Of a DNA stretch of 64,000 nt, positions 50,554 through 58,438 are shown piece after piece. The stretch is from Flavobacterium sp. PMTSA4 (GTDB taxonomy: Bacteria; Bacteroidota; Bacteroidia; Flavobacteriales; Flavobacteriaceae): positions 310,001 through 374,000 of the forward strand of contig NZ_CP134890.1 in the NCBI RefSeq assembly GCF_032098525.1. Direction: 5' to 3'. Position 1 is the stretch's first letter; each line of letters begins with the position of its first letter. The position numbers and the translations under genes are program-made. The notes beneath the pieces were generated by a model that made no database searches, was not told the DNA's origin, and worked only from the letters and a program-made list of their open reading frames with translations.

Positions 50554-50583
50554 CAAATTAAGGATTATTGCAATTAATCACAA
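50554..50583 (-). promoter_or_regulatory. Promoter of the acyl-CoA synthetase (TTG-N19-TTAATTTG, minus strand)
   Basis: On the minus strand TTG (50583-50581) and TTAATTTG (50561-50554) are 19 bases apart, matching the Bacteroidota -33/-7 layout with one mismatch in the second box. Confidence 0.5.
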
Positions 50584-50622
50584 TATTAATTTAAATTATA
50601 CTAAAATTACTCTCGAAATATG

Positions 50623-50630
50623 TAGTTTTG
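50623..50630 (+). promoter_or_regulatory. -7 promoter element TAGTTTTG
   Basis: Perfect TAnnTTTG box 22 bases before the LTA-synthase-like gene. Confidence 0.6.
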
Positions 50631-50652
50631 CAATCAGAAAATAATAAAAAGA

Positions 50653-52578
50653 ATGCACAAATTTCCACGTATTAATGAATATAAAGCTTTAGTTTATAGA
50701 GTTTTATTAGCGTATGGTTTTTATAGTATCGTCCGAATTTTATTTTTTCTCTATAATGCCAAATTATTAAAAGTAGATACCGCTTCTGATTTTTTTGCCT
50801 TATGTTATCACGGAATTGCTTTTGATACCACAAGCATTATTTATACTAACGGGTTGTTTATTTTATTGTCTATTCTTCCTTTAAAAATTAATGCCAAAAA
50901 AGGGTTTCAGAAGTTTCTTTTTTACCTTTATTTTGCAACCAATTTATTAGCTTATGCTACTAATTTTATCGATTTTATTTACTATCGATATACTTTTAGC
51001 AGAAGTACAAGAGCATCGCTTGATACGCTTGAAAATGAGCAAAATAAAGGATTGTTGTTTTTTAATTTTCTGATTAATTATTGGCATGTATTTTTGTTGT
51101 TTTTTATAACAGCAATCCTTTGGGTTATTCTGTATAAACGATACAAGATTAAAGAAGATAAACCTGTTAGTAATCCAAAATATTTTGGTGCCAGTATTGC
51201 TGTTTTTTTGATTATAGTAACCTTGTGTATTGGTGGAATTCGTGGCGATTTCAGAAAAAGCACACGACCAATAAATTTGCTTGATGCCAGTCGTTTTGTT
51301 ACTAATGCTGCGCAAGCCGACTTGGTTCTTAACACACCTTTTGCTATCATCAGAACGTGGAGCACAAATTCGTTTAAGAAAATAGATTTACTTTCAAAAA
51401 ATGAAGTAGATAGTTTGTTGGTACCGATAAAACACTATGCTAATAATCCGGAAACCAAACCAAATGTTGTAATATTTATTTTAGAGAGTTTTGCTCGTGA
51501 ATATAACGGAGCTTTCAACAAAAACACTACGATTCCCAATTATGAAGGTTACACACCTTTTGTTGATTCGTTAGCGCAACACAGTTTGATTTTTACGAAT
51601 GCTTATGCAAATGGCTGGAAATCGATACATGGAGTTTCATCGGTTATTGCTGGAATACCTTCGTTTAAAGATGCGTTTACTTCATCGCCTTATCCTAAGC
51701 AAAAGATAGAATCATTGGTTTCTACGCTAAAAAGTGAAGGTTATGATACTTCGTTTTTTCATGGCGCGCCAAATGGTTCTATGGGATTTTTAGGTTTTGG
51801 AAACATCCTTGGGTATGACCATTATTACGGAAAAACGGAATACAACAACGATGCCGATTTTGACGGTGTTTGGGGAATTTGGGATGAGCCTTTCTTTCAG
51901 TTTTTCAATAAAGAATTGACCAAGAAAAAACAGCCTTTTATGGCTACAATGTTCTCGGTTTCGTCGCATGAACCTTATAGAATTCCTGAAAGGTATGAAG
52001 GTAAGTTTCCAAAAGGAAAAGTAAACATCAATCAATGTATAGGTTATACGGATTATGCTTTGAAACAATTTTTTAAATCGGCAGAGAAAGAGTCTTGGTT
52101 TAAGAACACTATTTTTGTAATGGTTGCTGACCACGGAAATACTATTGCTTACGATGAATACCGCAAAGAGTTGAACAAAAACACGGTGCCAATTTTATTC
52201 TATTCGCCTAATGAAAAGTATGTAGGTGTAAACAATGATTGGGCACAGCAAATTGATATTTATCCAACGTTGCTTGACATGATGGGTTATCAAAAGCCTT
52301 TCAGAAGTTGGGGTAGAAGTTTGATTAATGAAAAACAAGTGCCGCCATTTGTAGTTAAGTATTCGGCTAATGTGTTTCAGTATATGAGTGGCGATTATGT
52401 TTGTACTTTCGATGGTAAAAAGATAGTGGGTTACTACAGCAAAGACGATAAAAACCTAGAGCATAATCTTATCAAGCAAAAAACTCCTGAAATGGATGTC
52501 ATTGGGCAACGTTGCATAGCGTTCATTCAGGATTATATGGAACGAATTATCGATAAGCGATTGGAGACTGTGAGGTAG
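50653..52578 (+). CDS. LTA synthase-family membrane sulfatase
   Basis: A 641-residue protein. Five membrane helices fill residues about 15-185, followed by a periplasmic sulfatase/alkaline-phosphatase-type domain (about 270-600). It contains VVIFILESFAREYNGAF (with the Glu of the metal site), FTNAYANGWKSIHGVSSVIAG (active-site Thr/Ser region), FGNILGYDHYYG, and MVADHGNT (metal-binding D-H). The family includes phosphoglycerol transferases for lipoteichoic acid or OPG and phosphoethanolamine transferases. In a Gram-negative Bacteroidota it more probably decorates lipid or periplasmic glycan. It is a single gene. Confidence 0.88.
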   Translation: MHKFPRINEYKALVYRVLLAYGFYSIVRILFFLYNAKLLKVDTASDFFALCYHGIAFDTTSIIYTNGLFILLSILPLKINAKKGFQKFLFYLYFATNLLAYATNFIDFIYYRYTFSRSTRASLDTLENEQNKGLLFFNFLINYWHVFLLFFITAILWVILYKRYKIKEDKPVSNPKYFGASIAVFLIIVTLCIGGIRGDFRKSTRPINLLDASRFVTNAAQADLVLNTPFAIIRTWSTNSFKKIDLLSKNEVDSLLVPIKHYANNPETKPNVVIFILESFAREYNGAFNKNTTIPNYEGYTPFVDSLAQHSLIFTNAYANGWKSIHGVSSVIAGIPSFKDAFTSSPYPKQKIESLVSTLKSEGYDTSFFHGAPNGSMGFLGFGNILGYDHYYGKTEYNNDADFDGVWGIWDEPFFQFFNKELTKKKQPFMATMFSVSSHEPYRIPERYEGKFPKGKVNINQCIGYTDYALKQFFKSAEKESWFKNTIFVMVADHGNTIAYDEYRKELNKNTVPILFYSPNEKYVGVNNDWAQQIDIYPTLLDMMGYQKPFRSWGRSLINEKQVPPFVVKYSANVFQYMSGDYVCTFDGKKIVGYYSKDDKNLEHNLIKQKTPEMDVIGQRCIAFIQDYMERIIDKRLETVR

Positions 52579-52634
52579 AGAAGTATTTATTTCTTTAGGT
52601 AAAATTGTAAAGTATTCTTAAGTTTATTTAATAG

Positions 52635-53315
52635 TTATAAACCTTTTTCATTACAATCGCTTTCATCCAATTCAAAAGGTTTAATGTTTTTAAACAGTTT
52701 GATGTAATCTTCTGTTGGTTCAAAGTTTACAATTTGACCAACTGGAATACATTTTGGGCAAGGAATTTCATCTTTATATTTAAATCCTAACTCTTTCATT
52801 GACCAAACTAGTATATCAAAGTGGGATAATGAGTTTGCCATATCTATTTCAAATCTATCATTTTTAATTTTACCATATCTAAGAAAAGCTCCAAGTATAA
52901 ATGAAACTTTCTTTTTGTTTGATAAAAAAGAACTTCTTTTTAATTTCATTATATAACTACTATAATCAATATCGTCGATTATAAATCCACCATCTTTGTC
53001 CTTGTTGATATTATAATATTTATTTAGTCGTTTTGAAAGTGATTTTGAATAAACAGTATTGTATTTTACTTCTAGATCACTTAGGGAATAGTTGTTTTTA
53101 ATGGAATCAACAAATATTATTTTCAGTTTTTTTTCTGTGCAATAAAAAGAATTAATTCTTGTTGATTCAAAAGGATGTTTTAGAGGAATTTCTCGTCCAT
53201 TATAATCATCAAACATTCCCAACAAAAAACAATCTATATCTAGTTTAAAGTCTTTTTGAGAAAAAGAAAACTGATAGAGTAAGAGTAGAGTAAAAATAAA
53301 AACCTTTATTTTCAT
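52635..53315 (-). CDS. Hypothetical exported protein
   Basis: A 226-residue protein with signal peptide (MKIKVFIFTLLLLYQFSFSQ). An in-frame TTG upstream (53339) was rejected because it adds residues before the signal. The mature part is mostly alpha/beta with Lys/Asp richness (NKDKDGGFIIDDIDY) and a C-terminal part with one CPKC motif (about residue 190, IPCPKCIPVGQ) that could bind metal or form a disulphide. No family is recognised. It lies 98 bases before another exported hypothetical gene in the same direction. Confidence 0.6.
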   Translation of the reverse strand: MKIKVFIFTLLLLYQFSFSQKDFKLDIDCFLLGMFDDYNGREIPLKHPFESTRINSFYCTEKKLKIIFVDSIKNNYSLSDLEVKYNTVYSKSLSKRLNKYYNINKDKDGGFIIDDIDYSSYIMKLKRSSFLSNKKKVSFILGAFLRYGKIKNDRFEIDMANSLSHFDILVWSMKELGFKYKDEIPCPKCIPVGQIVNFEPTEDYIKLFKNIKPFELDESDCNEKGL

Positions 53316-53413
53316 AGATAAATTATTAAAACGTTTCAAAGTCTGTAATGATATTAAGGAAATATAAAATTTTTATCGAAACTCAGTTGTCAGTTTTAAA
53401 GTTGACTATAAAA

Positions 53414-54103
53414 CTACTTCTCACCAAATGAACTCATAAAACTCTCGGTTAATTTACTAATATCAAAATATAAACCATCCACTTTATATCTTCCTTTTTC
53501 GAAGGCTAAATAATCACAATTATTAATTAGAGATTGTGATTTGCTTTCCAAATCAAATCTATTTAATAAGGCGTACTCATGGCTCACAGAGATTACATGA
53601 AAAGCTGTTTCGCAAGTTAAACCATCACCAGTACTAAGAATAGTATCCATCAAACCATTAAGATTTAAGGCTACTTTTTTGGATGATACATCATCACCAT
53701 CTAAGTGATAGAGATACGATAGGAACCCCAGGTATCTAAAATCCAAAGGATATTCCTTTAGTGCTTTTTTTAATAAATCGATGCACTTTTTTACATCTTT
53801 AGCGCTTAGATTTTCCTCCTGAAAATATTTCTTGATTTTATCTTCATTTGGAGACCTCATGTATGGGCTATATTCTTTATGAAAGACATAACCATAATAG
53901 ATGTGCTTGTATTCTTCTTCAGAAATTAAAGTGTCATTTTGAACCAAACGTTGAATAAGTTTAGGATAATAGAGTTGAGAATCCTTATTGTTGATGTTAG
54001 ACTTTATATCATTATAATTTGGCTTTTCAAATTCTAAACTTTGACTAAAAGAGAAAGAGGTAGCCAATAGTAATAAAAGCAAAAGACTTTTAAATAGTTT
54101 CAT
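53414..54103 (-). CDS. DUF4919 exported protein
   Basis: A 229-residue product with signal peptide (about 1-20, SFSFSQ end). The DUF4919 core is seen: DTLISEEEYKHIYYGYVFHK, DLLKKALKEYPLDFRYLGF and GDGLTCETAFHVISVSHEYA, ending with KVDGLYFDISKL. The middle looks like TPR-type helices. This family occurs in Bacteroidota without known function and is predicted periplasmic. Its upstream region (54104-54195) is AT-rich and then meets the second 21-bp array. Confidence 0.8.
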   Translation of the reverse strand: MKLFKSLLLLLLLATSFSFSQSLEFEKPNYNDIKSNINNKDSQLYYPKLIQRLVQNDTLISEEEYKHIYYGYVFHKEYSPYMRSPNEDKIKKYFQEENLSAKDVKKCIDLLKKALKEYPLDFRYLGFLSYLYHLDGDDVSSKKVALNLNGLMDTILSTGDGLTCETAFHVISVSHEYALLNRFDLESKSQSLINNCDYLAFEKGRYKVDGLYFDISKLTESFMSSFGEK

Positions 54104-54195
54104 AAAATGAATTTTATAGATGAATAACGAAAATATAAAATCTAATTTTATAAAAATAGGTTTTTTCTTTTTTTAAATTAAGAATTTATTTTGCT

Positions 54196-54510
54196 CAATT
54201 TGCTGGAATTGTACATACATGCGTTGGAAAGGAACGTACATGAGTTGGAATGCTGCTTCCGTGCGTTGGAACGCTTCTCTTGTTCGTTGGAAGACAAGTT
54301 ACATGCGTTGGAACGCTGCTGACATGTGTTGGAAAGGCAGACGCATGAGTTGGAAGGCATCATACACGAGTTGGAAAGGATGACACATGAGTTGGAAAGC
54401 AAGACGCATGAGTTGGAAAGGGTGACACATGAGTTGGAAAGGGTTACACATGAGTTGGAAGGTAAGGCACATGAATTGTTAGGAAGGCGTAGGCATTGGA
54501 AAAGTACCTA
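54196..54510. repeat. Degenerate tandem array, 21-bp period, about 15 units
   Basis: From 54217 the sequence divides into 21-base units with no indel (54217, 54238, ... 54469), plus looser units at both ends (54196 and 54490). The core GTTGGAA at positions 7-13 is identical in 12 consecutive units (54217-54468), usually as ACATGAGTTGGAA, while positions 14-21 vary. Because the period is seven codons, heptad-like open frames exist on both strands (SNSC/THELE patterns), but they start at non-ATG codons or in the array itself. It fills the gap between the terminator at 54514 and the DUF4919 gene on the minus strand. Confidence 0.9.
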
Positions 54511-54513
54511 TAT

Positions 54514-54550
54514 GTAAAAAATCCTTACTCGTGATTGATGAGTAAGGATT
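54514..54550 (-). terminator. Terminator of the SRPBCC/pyrE transcript
   Basis: GAGTAAGGATT/AATCCTTACTC hairpin (54520-54530 with 54540-54550) followed on the minus strand by six T. Confidence 0.85.
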
Positions 54551-54583
54551 AGTAATAAGTATAGTAGTTTATGGAGTAAACAA

Positions 54584-54976
54584 TTATAGTTTATGCATGT
54601 TTTGTGCTAAAGTTTCAATAAATTTTGAGATTGGACCTTTGATCATCATGGCCATCATTGGGTTGAATTCGCCTTCAAATTGCAATTGAACAGTACTCGA
54701 TTTTTCGCTAAGAGTTTCAATATTTGCCGTTAACGTAAAAGGAAGTTTATCGCTTGCTGCTGCCAACACTACTTTGCTGGTAGGAGTTTTGTCTTTCATG
54801 CGCAGTTTTATTTCTGGCATTCCTTTTAATCCGAAGTTAAAGATATCATCACCCAATACTTCAAATTTAGCAATGTTATCGGGCATTAGTTTTTCGAAAT
54901 TTTTAACGTCAGACAAAGCATCAAATAAATGTTGTGATGATTGTTCTACGGTAACTTTTGGGCTTTCTAAATTCAT
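54584..54976 (-). CDS. SRPBCC-family ligand-binding protein
   Basis: A 130-residue START-like protein starting MNLESPKVTVEQSSQHLFDAL, with LSDVKNFEKLMPDNIAKFEV, the typical SRPBCC N-terminal helix-strand pattern, and a C-terminal helix (GPISKFIETLAQNMHKL). It should bind a small hydrophobic ligand in the cytoplasm. It is 13 bases after pyrE in the same direction, so it is co-transcribed with the pyrimidine gene. The ligand and any link to pyrimidines are unknown. Confidence 0.8.
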   Translation of the reverse strand: MNLESPKVTVEQSSQHLFDALSDVKNFEKLMPDNIAKFEVLGDDIFNFGLKGMPEIKLRMKDKTPTSKVVLAAASDKLPFTLTANIETLSEKSSTVQLQFEGEFNPMMAMMIKGPISKFIETLAQNMHKL

Positions 54977-54989
54977 TCTTTTTTAATTA

Positions 54990-55631
54990 TTATTGATTCC
55001 AGGTTGAAGGGCTAACTTGCCATTCTTTCAAGGTTTTTAATTCTTTTTCGGTTATATAATTTTTGGCAACAGCCAGTTCAAGCAAGTTACCATAATCGCA
55101 AAGCGTATTCAGGTCAACATTGGCTTTCTTAAAGTTATCTTTTGACACATCAAACCCATAAGTAAAAATAGCAACCATTCCTTTTACGTGTGCACCAGCT
55201 TCTTTCAAAGCTTCTACTGCCATCAAACTGCTGTTTCCAGTACTGATTAAATCTTCAACCACAACCACATTTTGACCACTTTGTAAAAAGCCTTCTACTT
55301 GGTTTTGTCTACCGTGTTTCTTAGGTTCTGGTCTAACATATACAAAAGGTAACCCCATGTATTCGGCAACAAGCATGCCAATTCCAATAGCGCCAGTTGC
55401 AACACCAGCAATAACATCGGGTTTTCCAAATTCTTTTTCAATATGCTTCGAAAATTCCTCGCGAACAAAATTTCGAATCGCTGGAAATGAGAGAATTAGA
55501 CGGTTATCACAATAAATTGGCGATTTCCATCCAGAAGCCCATGTAAAAGGATTTTTTGGATTCAATTTAATTGCATTTATTTGTAAAAGCAATTCGGCTG
55601 TTTTTTCGGCTGTATCTTTATTAAAAATCAT
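54990..55631 (-). CDS. pyrE: Orotate phosphoribosyltransferase PyrE
   Basis: A 213-residue enzyme joining orotate to PRPP to make OMP in pyrimidine biosynthesis. Motifs: NPFTWASGWKSPIYCDNR near the N-terminus, VRPEPKKHGRQNQVEG (flexible loop), and the PRPP-binding VVVVEDLISTGNSSL (about 120-134). Its ATG is 8 bases from the NUDIX start on the other strand, and the perfect -7 box TACATTTG sits over that start. The transcript is probably leaderless. Confidence 0.93.
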   Translation of the reverse strand: MIFNKDTAEKTAELLLQINAIKLNPKNPFTWASGWKSPIYCDNRLILSFPAIRNFVREEFSKHIEKEFGKPDVIAGVATGAIGIGMLVAEYMGLPFVYVRPEPKKHGRQNQVEGFLQSGQNVVVVEDLISTGNSSLMAVEALKEAGAHVKGMVAIFTYGFDVSKDNFKKANVDLNTLCDYGNLLELAVAKNYITEKELKTLKEWQVSPSTWNQ

Positions 55632-55636
55632 AGTTA

Positions 55637-55644
55637 CAAATGTA
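55637..55644 (-). promoter_or_regulatory. -7 promoter element TACATTTG of pyrE (minus strand)
   Basis: Perfect TAnnTTTG box overlapping the first codons of the NUDIX gene on the plus strand. It ends 5 bases before the pyrE ATG, which implies a leaderless mRNA. Confidence 0.6.
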
Positions 55645-56239
55645 TAAAGTTTTTGTCAACGATAAACCACTTTTTTTAACTAATAAGGTAGAGAAAGAAA
55701 CCGATTTTCAGCTATTCCTACTGGAAAGTGTTGATATTGAACAACTCATCATCAAGATGTATCAAAATAAAATTCAGAAAGCGAATTTATATTTTCCTGA
55801 TGAAAAAGCCATTCTTAAAAAACTTAAAGAAAAAATACCAGTTGTAAAAGCTGGTGGCGGATTAGTTTACAATCAAAAAGGTGAAGTTTTATTCATAAAA
55901 CGCAATGGTAAATGGGATTTGCCTAAAGGAGGAAAAGACAAAGGCGAAAAAATGCAAGAAACCGCCATGCGTGAAGTAGAAGAGGAAACAGGCGTAAACG
56001 GATTGATTGTTACCAAGAAACTTCAAAAAACCTACCATGTTTTTCAGCGCAATGGCAAGTATAAATTGAAAGTTACCCATTGGTTTGAGATGAAAACCAA
56101 CTTCAAAGGAAAAACCAATCCGCAAAAGGAGGAAGGCATTAAAAAAGCTGTTTGGTTAAATCAGGAGGAAATAAAAGAAGCCATGAATAACTCCTATGAA
56201 AACATCAAATTGCTATTTGTAGAGGAAAATATGTTATGA
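55640..56239 (+). CDS. NUDIX hydrolase
   Basis: A 199-residue hydrolase. An N-terminal domain (about 1-68) of unknown type precedes the NUDIX fold. The NUDIX box is complete: GGKDKGEKMQETAMREVEEE followed by TGV, with the catalytic REVEEE (about residues 114-119). The substrate (nucleoside diphosphate derivative, capped RNA or other) is not known. The promoter would have to lie in the divergent pyrE gene (TATCTTTA at 55613-55620 is a one-mismatch -7 box). It converges with the M14 peptidase gene 4 bases away. Confidence 0.9.
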   Translation: MYKVFVNDKPLFLTNKVEKETDFQLFLLESVDIEQLIIKMYQNKIQKANLYFPDEKAILKKLKEKIPVVKAGGGLVYNQKGEVLFIKRNGKWDLPKGGKDKGEKMQETAMREVEEETGVNGLIVTKKLQKTYHVFQRNGKYKLKVTHWFEMKTNFKGKTNPQKEEGIKKAVWLNQEEIKEAMNNSYENIKLLFVEENML

Positions 56240-56243
56240 TATT

Positions 56244-57968
56244 TTACTTTACAATACGATAGATAGGATACTGTAAATGAGCTTTTTCGTAATAAATTGA
56301 GTTTTTGTAAACCCAATCTAATTGCGCATCAGGATTATCAGCAAAAGCTTTATCTTCTTTTATTTTTTGTTCCAATTGAGCTCGCAGTTCTGGATGTTCA
56401 TTTAAATATTCGTTAGCCAAATCTTCAAAAACATAAGCCGAATAACCTTCTTTTTGTTGCAAAATGGTATCAAAGAAGTTCCAGTTAAAGAAACTATCAA
56501 TAGCTTCTGGTTCTAAAGTTTCTAGCAAATATTTTACTCCCAATTGGTCGGTTTTTATCAAATAATCGCCTTTATTGAATGCTACAGTTTTATTCGTTGA
56601 AGCAACTTTTGTATTGCTATGCGGATAATGACCTTCATAAGCATTTTTTGCAGTGTTATAATCCACAATTTTATAACTTTCAACATCAATCAATGTATCT
56701 TGATGTAATCTAGAGTATTCAATTTTATTATGTTTTAGCAAATCAATTATTTTCCATTGTCCTTGTGGAATAACATAGGCTAAAGGGATTTTAATTTCTT
56801 TCGTTGGTTTATAGGTGCCATAAAAGTTAATCAGTTTAGAATAAGGTTTGCTTCTGTCATAAAACAAACGTTTACCTGTAGTAACATCACTCTTTTTATA
56901 ACTGCCATCAAATCCTAGAAACGTTATCTTTTCCACATTGCTGCTATCAATTTTCCATTGAATAGGATAGTAGTTATTTGCTTCGTATTGCTCTTTATTT
57001 TGAATGCGTAAGTTTTTTATTTTCTCCCAATTTTTATCGGCATATTCAATAGTAGAAACCATAAAATCATAAGTTACTTTTACACGCTCGTTATACGGTT
57101 TGAGCATGTGCGTTTCTACAACATATCCAATTGTATTAAATAATGAAGTATAACCCGTTGCGTATCGCGGTGTATCGCTAAATTGAGCAAAACCATCGGC
57201 TGGTGTTCCACTCCAAACGTTTACATAAGGCGTGCTTTCTACTTTTTTATCTTTTAAATCATTAACAATTGCAGGTGTCATTTCGGTTTTTACAAAATTA
57301 CCCAAAACATTTCCTAATCGTTTAGGTTCAGTCATGATGTAGGTAAGCTTGTATTGATAATCGGCACCATTACTTACATGATTGTCGATAAAAATATCAG
57401 GACTGAAAAAAGCATGAAAAGTTTGTGCAAAAGCCATGGTGTTTTTGGTGTCAGCTTTTATAAAATCGCGATTTAAGTCAAAATTGCGCGCATTTCCACG
57501 AAAGCCATATTCTTCAGGACCATTTTGATTGACACGTGAAGTGGAATTTCTATTCAGTAAACCGCCAATATTATAAACAGGAATTGTGATGATGACTACA
57601 TTTTTGGGAACTTTAATCTTTTTGTATGCTAAATCACGAAACAATTGCATAGTAGCATCAATTCCATCAGGTTCACCTGCATGAATTCCGTTGTTGATTA
57701 ATACGAAGGCTTTCTCGGGTTTGAAATCATAATCAAAACGTTTATCCGCATTGAAAATATATACTCGTAAAGGTTCGCCACTATCAGTAAAACCAAAATT
57801 GAGTCCTTGAATAGTTTCAAATTCTAAATCGAGTTTTTCATAAAAATCTAAAATCTCTTGATAGTTGGCCGTTTGATTACCATTTCCTTTTTCAAAGAAA
57901 GTAGGATGGGAGTTTTTTTGAGCAAATGAAATACTAAAAAGAAAAAAAAGCAGAAAAACGTACTTCAT
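56244..57968 (-). CDS. M14-family zinc carboxypeptidase
   Basis: A 574-residue exported metallopeptidase with signal peptide (about 1-16). Zinc ligands are in NNGIHAGEPDG (His and Glu of HxxE, about 92-98) and DNHVSNGADY (His about 196). FRGNARNFDLNRDFIKA carries the Arg/Asn of substrate binding. The catalytic Glu is expected near GYVVETHMLKP. The C-terminal half is a beta-rich extension. The family cleaves C-terminal residues or modifies murein peptides. Its ATG overlaps the coaD stop by one base, so both are in one operon with ddl. Confidence 0.9.
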   Translation of the reverse strand: MKYVFLLFFLFSISFAQKNSHPTFFEKGNGNQTANYQEILDFYEKLDLEFETIQGLNFGFTDSGEPLRVYIFNADKRFDYDFKPEKAFVLINNGIHAGEPDGIDATMQLFRDLAYKKIKVPKNVVIITIPVYNIGGLLNRNSTSRVNQNGPEEYGFRGNARNFDLNRDFIKADTKNTMAFAQTFHAFFSPDIFIDNHVSNGADYQYKLTYIMTEPKRLGNVLGNFVKTEMTPAIVNDLKDKKVESTPYVNVWSGTPADGFAQFSDTPRYATGYTSLFNTIGYVVETHMLKPYNERVKVTYDFMVSTIEYADKNWEKIKNLRIQNKEQYEANNYYPIQWKIDSSNVEKITFLGFDGSYKKSDVTTGKRLFYDRSKPYSKLINFYGTYKPTKEIKIPLAYVIPQGQWKIIDLLKHNKIEYSRLHQDTLIDVESYKIVDYNTAKNAYEGHYPHSNTKVASTNKTVAFNKGDYLIKTDQLGVKYLLETLEPEAIDSFFNWNFFDTILQQKEGYSAYVFEDLANEYLNEHPELRAQLEQKIKEDKAFADNPDAQLDWVYKNSIYYEKAHLQYPIYRIVK

Positions 57969-58435
57969 TATTTATGCTTTTTTACCCTAACCGAATCTGG
58001 AACTAACACAGTATAATCGCCGTTATTTCTAATCACATCGCGAACAATGCTTGAACTGATATAAGATGTTCTGGAAGCAGTTAGAAGAAACACAGTTTCT
58101 ATTTTGGATAATTTACGGTTGGTATGTGCAATGGCTTTTTCAAATTCAAAGTCGGCTGGGTTACGCAAACCACGAAGTATAAATTGCGCGTCAAGTTTTC
58201 GGCATAAATCAATGGTTAAACCTTCATAAGTAATCACTTTTACTTTAGGTTCATCCTTAAAAGCATCTTCAATAAAATGTTTTCGCTCATCAAGAGAAAA
58301 CATATATTTTTTATCCGCATTAATACCAATAGCAACAATTACTTCATCAAAAAGCGAAACGCCTCTTTGTATAATATCAAAATGTCCCAATGTAATTGGG
58401 TCAAACGATCCTGGAAAAACTGCTTTTCTGTTCAT
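57968..58435 (-). CDS. coaD: Pantetheine-phosphate adenylyltransferase CoaD
   Basis: A 155-residue enzyme for the fourth step in coenzyme A synthesis. The nucleotidyltransferase T/HxGH motif is in AVFPGSFDPITLGHFDII (about residues 5-22), and the second motif ISSSIVRDVIRNNGD (about 128-142, the family's SSS(x)R). All expected residues are present and length is typical. It is 3 bases after ddl. Confidence 0.95.
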   Translation of the reverse strand: MNRKAVFPGSFDPITLGHFDIIQRGVSLFDEVIVAIGINADKKYMFSLDERKHFIEDAFKDEPKVKVITYEGLTIDLCRKLDAQFILRGLRNPADFEFEKAIAHTNRKLSKIETVFLLTASRTSYISSSIVRDVIRNNGDYTVLVPDSVRVKKHK

Positions 58436-58438
58436 CTT

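Noticed and set aside
54178..54517. Protein-coding genes in the second array (minus 54178-54402, plus 54326-54517)
   Set aside because: Several frames stay open at once because the period is a multiple of three. The plus frame starts at GTG inside a unit, and no promoter or conserved family supports coding.
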